A stretch of 64,000 nt of DNA from Oligoflexia bacterium (GTDB taxonomy: Bacteria > Bdellovibrionota > Bacteriovoracia > Bacteriovoracales > Bacteriovoracaceae). A model generated the notes under the pieces. It was given only the letters and a program-made list of their open reading frames with translations, made no database searches and had not been told where the DNA came from. The position numbers were made by a program, and so were the translations under genes. The stretch covers positions 1-64,000 of the forward strand of contig JADFZW010000011.1 in the NCBI GenBank assembly GCA_015232355.1. The letters are read 5' to 3'. Below are positions 55,378-64,000 of this stretch, piece by piece (the stretch's first letter is position 1; each line of letters starts with the position of its first letter).

Positions 55378-57525
55378 ATGGAAAAAAGAAAAAATAGAAT
55401 GAAAAAAAATATTTATTCGAGCATGTTGTTTTCAACGCTAGGGATTGGAATAATTCTTTTTGTTTTTAGTTTTACTTTTACTGATAGTACCAGTGCAAGT
55501 ACTGTTACTACATTAAAACATCCAAAATTGAAACATACTTCATCTCGTGATATTGCCTCTATTTGGGATTGGGTTTGGGGTAGTAGTGATGATAAAGGAG
55601 AACCAAATTGGAAACTACTTTATGCTCAGTTGTTTGCTTTAGAGATGAAAAAGAGCATGCCTCAAGCAAGAAATAATTCAGAGAGATTAGATCAACAAAA
55701 AAAACTTACTGATGATGTAATGAAATACATAAGATATACTCCCAAAACATTTTATCAAGCAGAGATAGAGATCATGAGTAAGGCAAAAAACTCCTATGAA
55801 TATCAGCTGTGGAGAAAAAAGATGTGGGAGGATCCTAAAAATTTTAAAGATATTTTAAGTGGAGATTTAAATAGGAGTATTCCTAAAGGATTAAGAAAAA
55901 ATCCAGCAATCGATAGATTTGTTAGTACCATTGAACAAAATAGAGATAGAAAAATAGTTAGTGGTGAGAATTTTTTTAAAACTCCTGAGGGAGGAAATAT
56001 ACAATGGGGACTTACTTATCGAGGTGAGGGAGCAAATCCCCAAGATGTAGTATTGGTGTTGATTCCAGGTTATGCTGCTCATACCATTAAGTTTGCAATT
56101 TTGGAGGAGTTCGTTCGTATGGCCAACTTGTATCATGGCCGTCCCAAAGATCGTCCAATGGATAAAGATGGTTATTTATTATTTAAACCACAAACATCTC
56201 AAATTTTTTACAATCCACCATTGAAAGAGAGTATTAGTGGTGCCGGAATTGTGGATGTATTACATCCAGCAGGCGAAGAGGAGATGGGTAACACTGTAGG
56301 GCCTAATGAATTAAATGGTGATCATATGTACAAGTGGTTATCAAATCTACCAAAACAGTATGAGAATAAAAAATTAATTCTTTTTGGATACTCGAAAGGT
56401 GGTCCGGCCATTCTTGAAATGTTGGAGAAGTATCCTGATTTAAGAAGAAGAGTTGCAGGTGTGATTACTTTCGCGGCCGTACACCAAGGAACAGGAATTG
56501 CCAGAGATGCGCTTGAACAAATTACAAAAATTTCAGGAAAAAATAATTTAGATGATGCCATCGTGGAGATGGTGGAGATGATAAAAAAATTAAAGGATCA
56601 GGATTCAAAGGAGATTGCTAACTTAATTCAAAGTTTGATGGGTGAGAATAAATTTATCTCAGTTGCTCAGTTAGTTCCCTTAATTGATGTTGTAAAAGAG
56701 TTTGTGGATAATTTTGCCAATAAAGAAGATGCAAATAAGATAGGGCTTGATTTGGAAAAACTTAAAAAAGAGGGTAATGAACTTCTTGATACAAAGGATT
56801 TTGTAAAGGAGATGATTTTAGGAGTAAGAGATTTATCGCCTAAGCATAGAACGAAATGGAATTTGCTAAATATGAACAATAGTGTTTTTGATAAACCAAT
56901 TTTTTATATGAATATGAGCGCACTAACTGATGTAGAGAGATTTGTTAATCCTCATAAGTTTATATATCAGGGCGAGCGCAAAGATGGTGTTCCCATGGTG
57001 CCAGTATTAAGTAGGAAAAATGGAAAGTTAGCAGCAGATTTTACCAAATATAGTATCGACTCAGATTTCTTATATTTTTCTTCTCTAGGTGGTTTTATGA
57101 CAGCGGCAGCAGGGCTTTTTGATACGCAAGTTGAGATGTCACATACGAAATCATTTCTCTTAGATGGAAGACCACTTAGTGCTTCTCTTACTAAAAAAGA
57201 GTTGCAAGAATTATGGAATGATCGTGATGTTAGAAACTTTTTACAAAAAAATAGTCCAGAGATAGATACGATAGAAAAATTTTCTAACAATCCAAGAAAT
57301 ACTTTAGTACCAAAAGAGATTTTTTCCAATATCAAATCCATAGATATTTCAGATTTTGGTGGTACACACTGGGATTTTACTATGAAACAAGCATTTTCAG
57401 CAACGGATACTTTAGCGCCAAATGGAGGTTTTGAGTGGGAGTTTCCAAGAGATGCGGCCATGCGAGCGCTTGTACAGTTATTGGCATTACATAATATCTA
57501 TCAGACGATGTTATCAAATGAGTGA
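55378..57525 (+). CDS. Secreted alpha/beta hydrolase (esterase/lipase-like)
   Basis: The 715-residue protein has an N-terminal signal or anchor helix (about 14-33). A long N-terminal region (40-210) precedes an alpha/beta hydrolase core. The oxyanion-side motif is VLVLIPGYAAHTIKF near residue 220, and the nucleophile elbow is LFGYSKGGPA (GxSxG) near 340. A Lys/Glu-rich helical insertion follows. FGGTHWDF near residue 660 is the likely catalytic His. AGGAAAG lies upstream. The substrate is unknown. It is immediately followed by another secreted-protein gene, so the two may work together. Confidence 0.8.
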   Translation: MEKRKNRMKKNIYSSMLFSTLGIGIILFVFSFTFTDSTSASTVTTLKHPKLKHTSSRDIASIWDWVWGSSDDKGEPNWKLLYAQLFALEMKKSMPQARNNSERLDQQKKLTDDVMKYIRYTPKTFYQAEIEIMSKAKNSYEYQLWRKKMWEDPKNFKDILSGDLNRSIPKGLRKNPAIDRFVSTIEQNRDRKIVSGENFFKTPEGGNIQWGLTYRGEGANPQDVVLVLIPGYAAHTIKFAILEEFVRMANLYHGRPKDRPMDKDGYLLFKPQTSQIFYNPPLKESISGAGIVDVLHPAGEEEMGNTVGPNELNGDHMYKWLSNLPKQYENKKLILFGYSKGGPAILEMLEKYPDLRRRVAGVITFAAVHQGTGIARDALEQITKISGKNNLDDAIVEMVEMIKKLKDQDSKEIANLIQSLMGENKFISVAQLVPLIDVVKEFVDNFANKEDANKIGLDLEKLKKEGNELLDTKDFVKEMILGVRDLSPKHRTKWNLLNMNNSVFDKPIFYMNMSALTDVERFVNPHKFIYQGERKDGVPMVPVLSRKNGKLAADFTKYSIDSDFLYFSSLGGFMTAAAGLFDTQVEMSHTKSFLLDGRPLSASLTKKELQELWNDRDVRNFLQKNSPEIDTIEKFSNNPRNTLVPKEIFSNIKSIDISDFGGTHWDFTMKQAFSATDTLAPNGGFEWEFPRDAAMRALVQLLALHNIYQTMLSNE

Positions 57526-57557
57526 GTATAAAAAGTGAATATAAAAGTGAGTATAAA
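57522..57557 (+). repeat. 11-13-bp tandem repeat spanning the hydrolase stop codon
   Basis: Three units of the type GTGAGTATAAAA run in a row. The hydrolase TGA (57523-57525) lies in the first, and the third ends just before the next gene's ATG. Each unit supplies a TGA or TAA. Confidence 0.88.
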
Positions 57558-57558
57558 T

Positions 57559-59562
57559 ATGAAAAAAAATAAAAGAATAAAAATTTTAATTTTAATTACT
57601 TTCTTGGTGTTAAGTTTGCTATCGGTGGTTGTTGCTAATGCTTCTATTGCTAATGCTTCTATTGATGAAACTAAAGTGGCAAATGCTTTTCTCTTTAATG
57701 CAAAAGTTGATAATGGAGATATTATTACAACGGAAGAAGAAAAGATGAATGCTTTTTTGAAATTAATTAATATAACTTCTCAAACTGTAGCTGTGGCCGC
57801 AGCGATGGATAGTAGTCGCCAGGGCCTCGGCACAAAATATCCTTGCGAACCAAATTATATGTTGGCCAAGAAGTTAGATGCAAATGAAAAGATTTTTGCA
57901 AGCAGCAGATGTGAGGGGCCAATCTTCCAATTGCTAAGAACAATTTCCTATGCGGATAATGAATTCTTACGAGCATTAGTACATGATAAACAATTTATTG
58001 GATTACCAAAATCAGCATTTCTTTTGGCCGCACCACTTAGTTTGCAAGATGTGGACAAAATAGCAGCAGGAAATTTGCTAGATGAAAATATAAAAAAACT
58101 TGTGGATAAAGTTACTAACATGGTTAACGATCCGAAGTTTTCAAAGGTAATGCCTGAGATGGCGCCACTAATAGTAAAAAATGTAATTGGAGTTGAAGAT
58201 AATAAAAATCTTCATCAACAGATTAAAAAAGGAATAAGTGATTATTTACAAGAATTAAAGGGAGTAACAAAAAATGATAATGATAAAGGAGTGGAAAGCA
58301 ATAGCAGTAGTACTAGTAATAGTGGAGAAAGTGCAGAGCTTGATTTGAAAAAAATTGAAGAGGATAGTGCACGTTTAAAAACTATGTTGAAGGCATTTAA
58401 ACCAATTTTTACTCTAGCGCTTATGAATATTAAAGATCAAAAAAATGCGAAGGGTTCGCTTTTTGTTGAATCCTATTTTCCTCCCCTTCATGAGTTGATT
58501 ACTGAGGGTAATGGAGAGGATGCAAGTGGATGGTATTTACGAAAGGGTATAAGAGATTTTAAACCCAAAGAATCTGTTCTTAATATTTCATTGGCAGATT
58601 TTAATAATCTAAGTTATCTAAAGGGGGCCAAACAAAGTGACGATCATATTATTAAGATTAATATGCTCAAAGATTTTGAAAAGAAGGATCAGATAAAATT
58701 GTGGGTTAACTTTGGTCGTTTAAAAAACTCTGACAGTAGTGAATCTACCAGTGGATCAACAATTGATTTTAAATCACTTGATCCAGATAAGGGTATTATG
58801 GATGTAGATTCTACAAAACCTGAAGATGCATTAATCTTATCGGGTAAAGTACGTCTAGAGAGTACCGCCAATGATGCTGCAATAACTGCAAAGATTAAAC
58901 AGATAATGAACTCTTTGATTAGTTCATATAAACTTGATGTAAGAATACATAAACTAACTGCTATTTTAAATCGACCAGCGAAGGATTCAAGAACATCGAT
59001 ATCAATTCATGATAGTGGAGATATTTTAGGAGAGGATTTATCAATTTATGATCCAGCACCTAATCCATATCAAATGGATATTAAAGTTGCTGATTCTTTA
59101 CTCTCATTTAGAGTGCGAGCAGATGATCTTAGTGCCAGTGATCTTCCAAAGCAAAAGCGCATGGGTTTTCATTGTGAAAGGATTGCAGGAGGTGTAGAAA
59201 GTGTAGAAAGCGGAGGAGAAAAGTATAATTGTTATCAAGATTTTGCCAATTGGGCAGATTTTCAGAGTAAATTTTTAAATAGACTCTTTACTTTTAGTAG
59301 TGATGATCCAAATGAAAGGACTGCTTTTGCTACTTTGCTAGACTCGACTTTTCGTGTGGTAGCATCTAATGTAGTCTATTATATAGTTAAGAAAGTTATA
59401 GATTGGTATTTTCCTGAGATAGAAAAGGATATTGATAAACAAATAAATAAAATGAAGGGAGGAATTCCTGAATTACTCGAATCTTTCAGTGATTCGGTGT
59501 CAAAAATTAAAAATAAGTTAGATGAACTTTCAAAAACTATTCCTAAAGACCTTGTTAAGTAA
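57559..59562 (+). CDS. Secreted protein of unknown function, paired with the hydrolase
   Basis: The 667-residue protein starts MKKNKRIKILILITFL. A signal peptide ends near VANASIANASI, where a short tandem repeat occurs. A GTG eight codons upstream is an alternative start but is part of a repeat. The mature part is mostly helical, with a Ser/Asn/Thr linker around 245-255, a Lys/Asp-rich middle and a C-terminal coiled-coil-like segment (EIEKDIDKQINKM). Four cysteines are visible (CEPN, CEGP, HCER and YNCY). I recognise no family. Close linkage suggests a partner, chaperone or inhibitor of the upstream hydrolase, which is inference. Confidence 0.72.
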   Translation: MKKNKRIKILILITFLVLSLLSVVVANASIANASIDETKVANAFLFNAKVDNGDIITTEEEKMNAFLKLINITSQTVAVAAAMDSSRQGLGTKYPCEPNYMLAKKLDANEKIFASSRCEGPIFQLLRTISYADNEFLRALVHDKQFIGLPKSAFLLAAPLSLQDVDKIAAGNLLDENIKKLVDKVTNMVNDPKFSKVMPEMAPLIVKNVIGVEDNKNLHQQIKKGISDYLQELKGVTKNDNDKGVESNSSSTSNSGESAELDLKKIEEDSARLKTMLKAFKPIFTLALMNIKDQKNAKGSLFVESYFPPLHELITEGNGEDASGWYLRKGIRDFKPKESVLNISLADFNNLSYLKGAKQSDDHIIKINMLKDFEKKDQIKLWVNFGRLKNSDSSESTSGSTIDFKSLDPDKGIMDVDSTKPEDALILSGKVRLESTANDAAITAKIKQIMNSLISSYKLDVRIHKLTAILNRPAKDSRTSISIHDSGDILGEDLSIYDPAPNPYQMDIKVADSLLSFRVRADDLSASDLPKQKRMGFHCERIAGGVESVESGGEKYNCYQDFANWADFQSKFLNRLFTFSSDDPNERTAFATLLDSTFRVVASNVVYYIVKKVIDWYFPEIEKDIDKQINKMKGGIPELLESFSDSVSKIKNKLDELSKTIPKDLVK

Positions 59563-59630
59563 ATAAATCTCTGTTAAGTTTTTTGCAAATTGTATTTAAT
59601 CATTTTTAATTATTAACAAGGAATATATAA

Positions 59631-60932
59631 ATGAAATTTCCAGGAAAAAGAAAAAGTAAACATTATTTTCCAGTCTCTCATAAGGGTAGAATCTCTTTTG
59701 ATTATGATTTTTCAAGAAAAGGGGCCGTTCACGTTGTAGGAATTGATCAATTGTTGGTGGATATAGAGGCGCAAGTGGATGATAATTTTTTAAAAGAGCA
59801 GGGACTTCCAAAAGGACAATCAGTTGTTTTAGATGATGTGAAGGGAGAGGAGCTCTATCAATATTTAAAACAAAATAATCTTGTTACTGGTGAGTATCCT
59901 GGAGGTGCAGTTGGAAATACTCTTCATAACTACTCAGTAGTCTCTGATGGCAAATCTATTCTTTTCGGAGTGATTAATAAAAATATTACAGTCGGTGATT
60001 ATGCTTATAAATATATTTGCAACACCTGTTCTTTGGTCGATTTGTCTTACTTGCAACCATGTGAAAATGGACAAATGGGTAAGGCAATTTGTTTTATCAC
60101 TCCAGATGGAGAGCGAACCTTTGGTATTTGTGTGGGGAAGATGAATGATCTCTCTCCTGAATATATAAGTGAACCATTAATTAAAGAGAGTTCACTTGTA
60201 TTAATTTCCGCATATCTTTTGAGAGATGAGAGGACTCCGCTCTTTAAATCCACTATGAAAGCAGTAAAGATAGCAAAGGATAATGATATTCCAGTAGTAC
60301 TTTCACTAGGAACAGAATTTTTAATTAGAGATAAGAGAGATTTTTTTATCGACTTCATCAAAGAGTATGTGAATGTGTTAGCAATGAACGATCTAGAAGC
60401 AAAGGCACTTACTCTTCAACCAGATCCGCTACTCGCAGGTGAGTGGTGTTTAGATATTGCAGATATGGCCTTAATTACAGTTGGTCCGCATGGACTCTAT
60501 CTATCAGCATATGCTGATAAAAAATTTGCAAGAGAGACCAAAAATCAATTGCACACAAAATCGATTGTTATGTACAATAAGTACGAATACAGTCGAGGAA
60601 TGCTCAAGCAACATTGTGTAGAACCGATTAAAGTTTTTACCCACATCAATCCCTACCTAGGTGGACCAGGAAAAGTTGCTAACACTAACGGAGCAGGTGA
60701 TGCTGCTTTGGCGGCCATCATTCATGATATCTCTGCCAATGTTTATCACAAAGATATGATTCCAAATTCTCCTAAGCATGTTGCTAAGTTTTTAACCTAC
60801 TCTTCACTGGCGCAAATAAGTAAATACTGTAATAGAGTAAGCTTTGAAGTGTTAGAGCAAAATTCACCACGACTGCTTAGAGGATTACCTGAAAAAGAGG
60901 ATAATTTGGAGGAAGGTTACTGGGAGAAATAG
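59631..60932 (+). CDS. gsk: Inosine-guanosine kinase
   Basis: The 433-residue PfkB-family kinase phosphorylates inosine and guanosine in purine salvage. It opens with MKFPGKRKSKHYFPV and ends near SPRLLRGLPE, both very close to the E. coli Gsk as I remember it. The PfkB signature TNGAGDAALAA contains the catalytic Asp. The strong likeness to a largely gammaproteobacterial protein stands out in this AT-rich window and suggests horizontal acquisition. AAGGAATATATAA lies before the ATG. Confidence 0.93.
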   Translation: MKFPGKRKSKHYFPVSHKGRISFDYDFSRKGAVHVVGIDQLLVDIEAQVDDNFLKEQGLPKGQSVVLDDVKGEELYQYLKQNNLVTGEYPGGAVGNTLHNYSVVSDGKSILFGVINKNITVGDYAYKYICNTCSLVDLSYLQPCENGQMGKAICFITPDGERTFGICVGKMNDLSPEYISEPLIKESSLVLISAYLLRDERTPLFKSTMKAVKIAKDNDIPVVLSLGTEFLIRDKRDFFIDFIKEYVNVLAMNDLEAKALTLQPDPLLAGEWCLDIADMALITVGPHGLYLSAYADKKFARETKNQLHTKSIVMYNKYEYSRGMLKQHCVEPIKVFTHINPYLGGPGKVANTNGAGDAALAAIIHDISANVYHKDMIPNSPKHVAKFLTYSSLAQISKYCNRVSFEVLEQNSPRLLRGLPEKEDNLEEGYWEK

Positions 60933-61004
60933 AAAACAGAAACAGAAAGAAAATGTAATTTTTACAATTACAGTTTGTTATAGGTCTTGATTAAATCTAT
61001 TAAT

Positions 61005-61032
61005 TTGATAATTTTTCAAAAACGATTATAAT
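61005..61032 (+). promoter_or_regulatory. Sigma-70-type promoter of the RiPP cassette
   Basis: TTGATA (61005-61010), a 16-bp spacer and TATAAT (61027-61032) lie about 118 bp before the precursor ATG. The implied 5' leader of about 110 nt contains a 7-bp stem (AACAACA / TGTTGTT at 61090-61107). Confidence 0.5.
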
Positions 61033-61150
61033 TCGACACAATTAAAGCGATCTCGAAAAAAATAAGAAATAAAAGATTGTTTTAGAAAGAACAACAATAG
61101 TGTTGTTTGAAATATTATTTTTTTAATTTTTTTAATTTAAGGAGTTTTTT

Positions 61151-61369
61151 ATGAACAACGGTATCGTAGTATTAGCAAATGAAGATTTAGAAAAAGTAAG
61201 TGGTGGAGCAGTAGCTTCTGAAAAAGCAAGTTTAAAGAAAGTTAGAACATCAGGAAGACTTGGTGGAATCATGGCACCAATAAAGCCAATTAAATTCCCA
61301 AGAGGAACTGTTGGAATTATTGCTTATCCTGGTCCTAAAAAACCTACTCAAGATAATTCTCAAGAGTAA
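61151..61369 (+). CDS. RiPP precursor peptide with Gly-Gly leader
   Basis: The 72-residue peptide has a short leader whose LANEDLEKVSGG (residues 8-19) is the classic double-glycine pattern of bacteriocin and RiPP precursors. The 53-residue core is basic and rich in Gly, Pro and Lys (APIKPIKFPRGTVG, then AYPGPKKP). It has no Cys or Trp; its only aromatics are F49 and Y59. AAGGAG sits 6 nt before the ATG. The gene is followed by a terminator-like stem and then a radical SAM/SPASM enzyme. The absence of Cys rules out ordinary sactipeptide or lanthionine chemistry. The product type is unknown. Confidence 0.82.
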   Translation: MNNGIVVLANEDLEKVSGGAVASEKASLKKVRTSGRLGGIMAPIKPIKFPRGTVGIIAYPGPKKPTQDNSQE

Positions 61370-61391
61370 TTTATAGTTTTGATTTTGTAAG

Positions 61392-61440
61392 ATCGGTCAA
61401 TCATCTATATTTTATATTTAGTGGTTGGCCGATTTTTTTA
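61392..61440 (+). terminator. Intrinsic terminator or attenuator between precursor and radical SAM gene
   Basis: The arms ATCGGTCAATCA (61392-61403) and TGGTTGGCCGAT (61422-61433) pair over 12 bp, with two G-T pairs, around an 18-nt loop. Seven Ts follow. Placed between precursor and enzyme, it would give many more precursor than enzyme transcripts, a common RiPP arrangement. Confidence 0.8.
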
Positions 61441-61479
61441 TTATTAACAACAAAGATAGCAAATGATGGTAAAATAAGA

Positions 61480-62865
61480 ATGAAAACACCAGATAAAAAA
61501 TCTTGCAAATATAAAATGAATAGTTCAATCGTTATTCGTGAGGAAAAGGACTTCTATCTAATCTATGATAAAAAAAGAAGAACGTTACTTCAAAGTGAAT
61601 ATGATCCTAGAGCATTTTTAGAAAACTGGAATAGTTTGCATACAGAGGATACAACCGCTATAAACGATTTGATTGAAAATGGAGTTGTAGTGGCCGTTGA
61701 TTCAAATGTTGTGTCTGGTGATGGTGATGTTGAAGTTGTGAAGGGAGAAGCTAAAGCTGAAGTTGAAGCTGAAGCTGAAGACGATGAAGATAGTTCTGTA
61801 CTATCCCTTAGTTCTTTCAAGAGTGAAATCAATCCATTTTGGATACTCTGGGAAATCACTCCAAAATGTAATCTAAGATGTGTTTACTGTCTGCCTAAGC
61901 ACAAAGGTTGTTGCCAAGAGATTCATAACAACGACCAAGAATTAAATACCCAAGAACTTTTAAGTATTGCCGCTCAAATAGTTAGTGCAAATGTATTTGA
62001 AGTTACTATAACTGGCGGTGAGGCACTCTTGTCGCCTTCAATTTGGCCAGTGCTTGATTTTTTAAATGAAAATGGAATTCAATGTAATGTTTTAAGTAAT
62101 GGAACGACAATTACTGAAGATATTGCTCATAAATTATCCACATATCAAACTACAGTTAGTGTTAGTGTGGATTCAGCAAAAGAAGAGATTAATTCAATTA
62201 CCAGAGGAAAAAAAATCTTAGAAAAATCAATTCGCGGAATTGATCTTTTAAAAAAATATAATATTCCTGTAAATATAATTTCTACGGTTACAAGACATAA
62301 TTTTGATCATATCGAAGATTTGTTTACTTGGGCCAAATCATATGGAATTGGTTCAGTAGTATTGCAAGATTTACGTGCTTTTCAAGATCTTGAGCTTTAC
62401 AACTCTCTTCGTTTAACTCTAGCTCAAGAGAATAAATTACGAGTAAAATTAGAAAATTTAAAAAGCAAATATAAGAGTTTTTTAAGAAGTGTTTGTGAAC
62501 TAAATAGTTTTCATCATAGTGATCGGCCATATGAGAATCAGAAAGTTATGGATTGCCCCTCAGGTGATCATAGTGCATATTTGGATCATTCTGGAAATTT
62601 ATATCCTTGTAGTAGTTTACTTACCTTTTGCATGGGAAATTTACTGAAGGAGAATTTAACTCACATCTGGCAAAAATCTCCCGCAATAGTTAAACTTAGA
62701 AAGTTAAAAAAACAAGATGTATCAACAATTCACTCTTGTGGTGGATGCCCCAGCTCAGATGTTTGTGGCCGCGGATGTAGAGGAGATGCTGAAATAACTG
62801 CTGGAGATCTTTTTGCAAGGCCATCAAGATGTCCTGAAAGAATGCAAGAGGAATTAACAGAATAA
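61480..62865 (+). CDS. Radical SAM/SPASM peptide-modifying enzyme
   Basis: The 461-residue protein has an N-terminal region (1-75) that resembles a PqqD-like recognition element (SSIVIREEKDFYLIYDKKRR). An acidic repeat linker (VKGEAKAEVEAEAEDDED) leads to a radical SAM barrel with C130, C134 and C137 (CNLRCVYC). A C-terminal SPASM domain has about seven to eight cysteines (DCPSG, YPCSS, FCMGN, CGGCPSSDVCGRGC, RCPE). Such enzymes introduce C-C, C-S or epimer changes into RiPP precursors. It directly follows the Gly-Gly-leader peptide. The RBS is weak. No transporter or C39 protease is adjacent. Confidence 0.9.
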   Translation: MKTPDKKSCKYKMNSSIVIREEKDFYLIYDKKRRTLLQSEYDPRAFLENWNSLHTEDTTAINDLIENGVVVAVDSNVVSGDGDVEVVKGEAKAEVEAEAEDDEDSSVLSLSSFKSEINPFWILWEITPKCNLRCVYCLPKHKGCCQEIHNNDQELNTQELLSIAAQIVSANVFEVTITGGEALLSPSIWPVLDFLNENGIQCNVLSNGTTITEDIAHKLSTYQTTVSVSVDSAKEEINSITRGKKILEKSIRGIDLLKKYNIPVNIISTVTRHNFDHIEDLFTWAKSYGIGSVVLQDLRAFQDLELYNSLRLTLAQENKLRVKLENLKSKYKSFLRSVCELNSFHHSDRPYENQKVMDCPSGDHSAYLDHSGNLYPCSSLLTFCMGNLLKENLTHIWQKSPAIVKLRKLKKQDVSTIHSCGGCPSSDVCGRGCRGDAEITAGDLFARPSRCPERMQEELTE

Positions 62866-62872
62866 TTTAGAG

Positions 62873-64000
62873 TTAGAATTCGGCATTTTTAGAGTAGCGT
62901 GGAAATGGGATGACGTCTCTGATGTTACTTATGCCAGTTATATACATAACTGCTCGCTCTAGACCAAGTCCAAAACCAGAGTGTGGAGCGGAACCAAATT
63001 TTCTTAAATCCAAATACCACCAATAATCCTTTTCCTCTAATTTCATATCATGAATTCGGGCCAGCAGTTTGTTGTAGTCATCTTCCCTCTGCGAACCACC
63101 GATAATTTCACCTACACCCGGAACTAAGACATCCATTGCACGCACAGTTTTACCATCATCATTTTGTTTCATATAGAATGCTTTGATATCTTTTGGATAG
63201 TCAGTTACGATTACAGGACCTGCAAAGTGTTTTTCAGTTAAGTAGCGTTCATGTTCAGTTTGTAAATCGCAACCCCAAAATGGTTTGAATTCAAAATCAG
63301 CACCACTATTTTTTTGAGCATCCTCTAGAATTTTCATTGCATCGGTATAAGTTATACGTTTGAAATCAGCATAGCGAAGTGATTTAAGTCGTTCTCTTAA
63401 TTCCTTATCACCATCTTCGCGTTCTTCTAGAAATTTTAATTCGTTATCGCAATTATCGAGCACATAACCAATTAAATATTTTATATAATTGGCGGCCAAA
63501 GTAGCAGTATCATCTAGATCATAAAATGCCATCTCAGGTTCAATCATCCAAAACTCAGAGAGGTGTCTTGGAGTATTGGAATTTTCGGCCCTAAAAGTTG
63601 GCCCAAAAGAATAAACACTTCCCAGTCCTAAGCACATGCACTCTGCCTCAAGCTGACCAGATACTGTAAGATGAGTCTCTTTACCATAAAAGTCTTTACT
63701 GAAGTCCACTTTATTTTTATCTGTATCTGTATTTATCATTGGAAGAGTTGTAGGATCAGCAACGTTTAAAGTGGTAACTCGAAACATTTGGCCTGCGCCC
63801 TCGCAATCAGAACCAGTGGTGATTGGAGGATGAATATAAAAAAATCCATGATCATTAAAAAATTTATGAGTGGCAAAACAGATTGCATGTCTTACTCTGA
63901 AAACTGCACCAAATGTATTAGTACGTGGACGAAGATGAGCAATTTCTCTTAAGAATTCTAGAGAGGTTGATTTTTTTTGTAGTGGATATTCAGCAGTTAC
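62873..64000 (-). CDS. asnS: Asparaginyl-tRNA synthetase, partial (continues beyond the window)
   Basis: The frame stays open to the window edge at 64000. The visible 375 residues are the C-terminal catalytic part of a class II synthetase that charges tRNA-Asn. Motifs include [16 protein letters not shown] (start of the catalytic domain), [21 protein letters not shown] (motif 2) and [15 protein letters not shown] (motif 3). It ends in [11 protein letters not shown]. The N-terminal OB-fold lies outside. An internal Met at 63787 is not the start. It converges on the radical SAM gene with a 7-nt gap. Confidence 0.95.
   Translation of the reverse strand, partial: VTAEYPLQKKSTSLEFLREIAHLRPRTNTFGAVFRVRHAICFATHKFFNDHGFFYIHPPITTGSDCEGAGQMFRVTTLNVADPTTLPMINTDTDKNKVDFSKDFYGKETHLTVSGQLEAECMCLGLGSVYSFGPTFRAENSNTPRHLSEFWMIEPEMAFYDLDDTATLAANYIKYLIGYVLDNCDNELKFLEEREDGDKELRERLKSLRYADFKRITYTDAMKILEDAQKNSGADFEFKPFWGCDLQTEHERYLTEKHFAGPVIVTDYPKDIKAFYMKQNDDGKTVRAMDVLVPGVGEIIGGSQREDDYNKLLARIHDMKLEEKDYWWYLDLRKFGSAPHSGFGLGLERAVMYITGISNIRDVIPFPRYSKNAEF

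Noticed and set aside
56967-57461. Long antisense open frame (164 codons) within the hydrolase gene
   Set aside because: It lies wholly opposite a well-supported gene with clear motifs, has no RBS and shows no recognisable domain.
63785-63787. Internal Met as the start of asnS
   Set aside because: Upstream sequence to the window edge stays in frame and encodes conserved synthetase residues (LRPRTN and others), so the gene is truncated by the window.

Overview
The window is AT-rich (roughly one third G+C by eye), densely packed and Gram-negative in character. It encodes a complete 13-gene complex I operon with fused nuoCD, a full chemotaxis operon, an oxygen-sensitive [FeFe]-hydrogenase with its maturases, and many secreted proteins. 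That points to a motile bacterium able to both respire and ferment. Low G+C, the secreted papain-type protease and the many large secreted proteins without recognised relatives would suit a Bdellovibrionota/Bacteriovoracia-like lineage, but this is a guess. gsk and asnS look strikingly gammaproteobacterial. I found no tRNA, rRNA, CRISPR array or intact transposase.

Layout. (1) 1-13.4 kb, plus strand: hydrogenase island. A candidate sigma-54 promoter precedes a response-regulator/HydC fusion, a HydB/GltD-type flavoprotein fusion and HydA. Two signalling proteins and the maturases hydG, hydE and hydF follow. (2) 13.4-20.8 kb: a minus-strand secreted protein with a degenerate adenosine-deaminase-like motif series, flanked on its far side by a diverged remnant of the hydF 3' end. 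Next come an MCP-like protein, a DUF362 protein with a NapH-type polyferredoxin, and a papain-like protease. (3) 20.8-36.7 kb, minus strand: nuoA-nuoN followed by galT-galK, which end tail to tail on the protease with overlapping stop codons. (4) 36.7-42 kb: an accessory stretch with inverted repeats, a broken AAA/DUF4143 ATPase, a secreted metallophosphatase, a TraB/ChaN-like secreted protein, an AAA ATPase and copies of a 67-bp palindromic element. (5) 42.2-51.5 kb, minus strand: cheA-cheW-mcp-cheR-cheD-cheY-cheX-cheB. (6) 51.7-59.6 kb: four large secreted proteins (DUF3626-like, possibly transglutaminase-like, an alpha/beta hydrolase and an unknown). (7) 59.6-64 kb: gsk, a two-gene RiPP cassette (Gly-Gly-leader peptide plus radical SAM/SPASM enzyme) and asnS, which runs off the end of the window.

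How the genes work together. The hydrogenase genes look like an electron-bifurcating HydABC enzyme in which the small subunit carries receiver domains and the flavin subunit carries a second pyridine-nucleotide oxidoreductase module. Complex I and the hydrogenase are alternative outlets for NADH electrons. The chemotaxis operon uses CheX/CheD adaptation and contains no CheZ.

The two most unusual signals are the small RiPP cassette, whose core peptide has no Cys or Trp, and a recurrent pattern of short perfect tandem duplications (7-14 bp) at gene starts and stops, together with in-frame hexanucleotide repeats inside conserved genes such as nuoG, nuoB, nuoE and nuoI.
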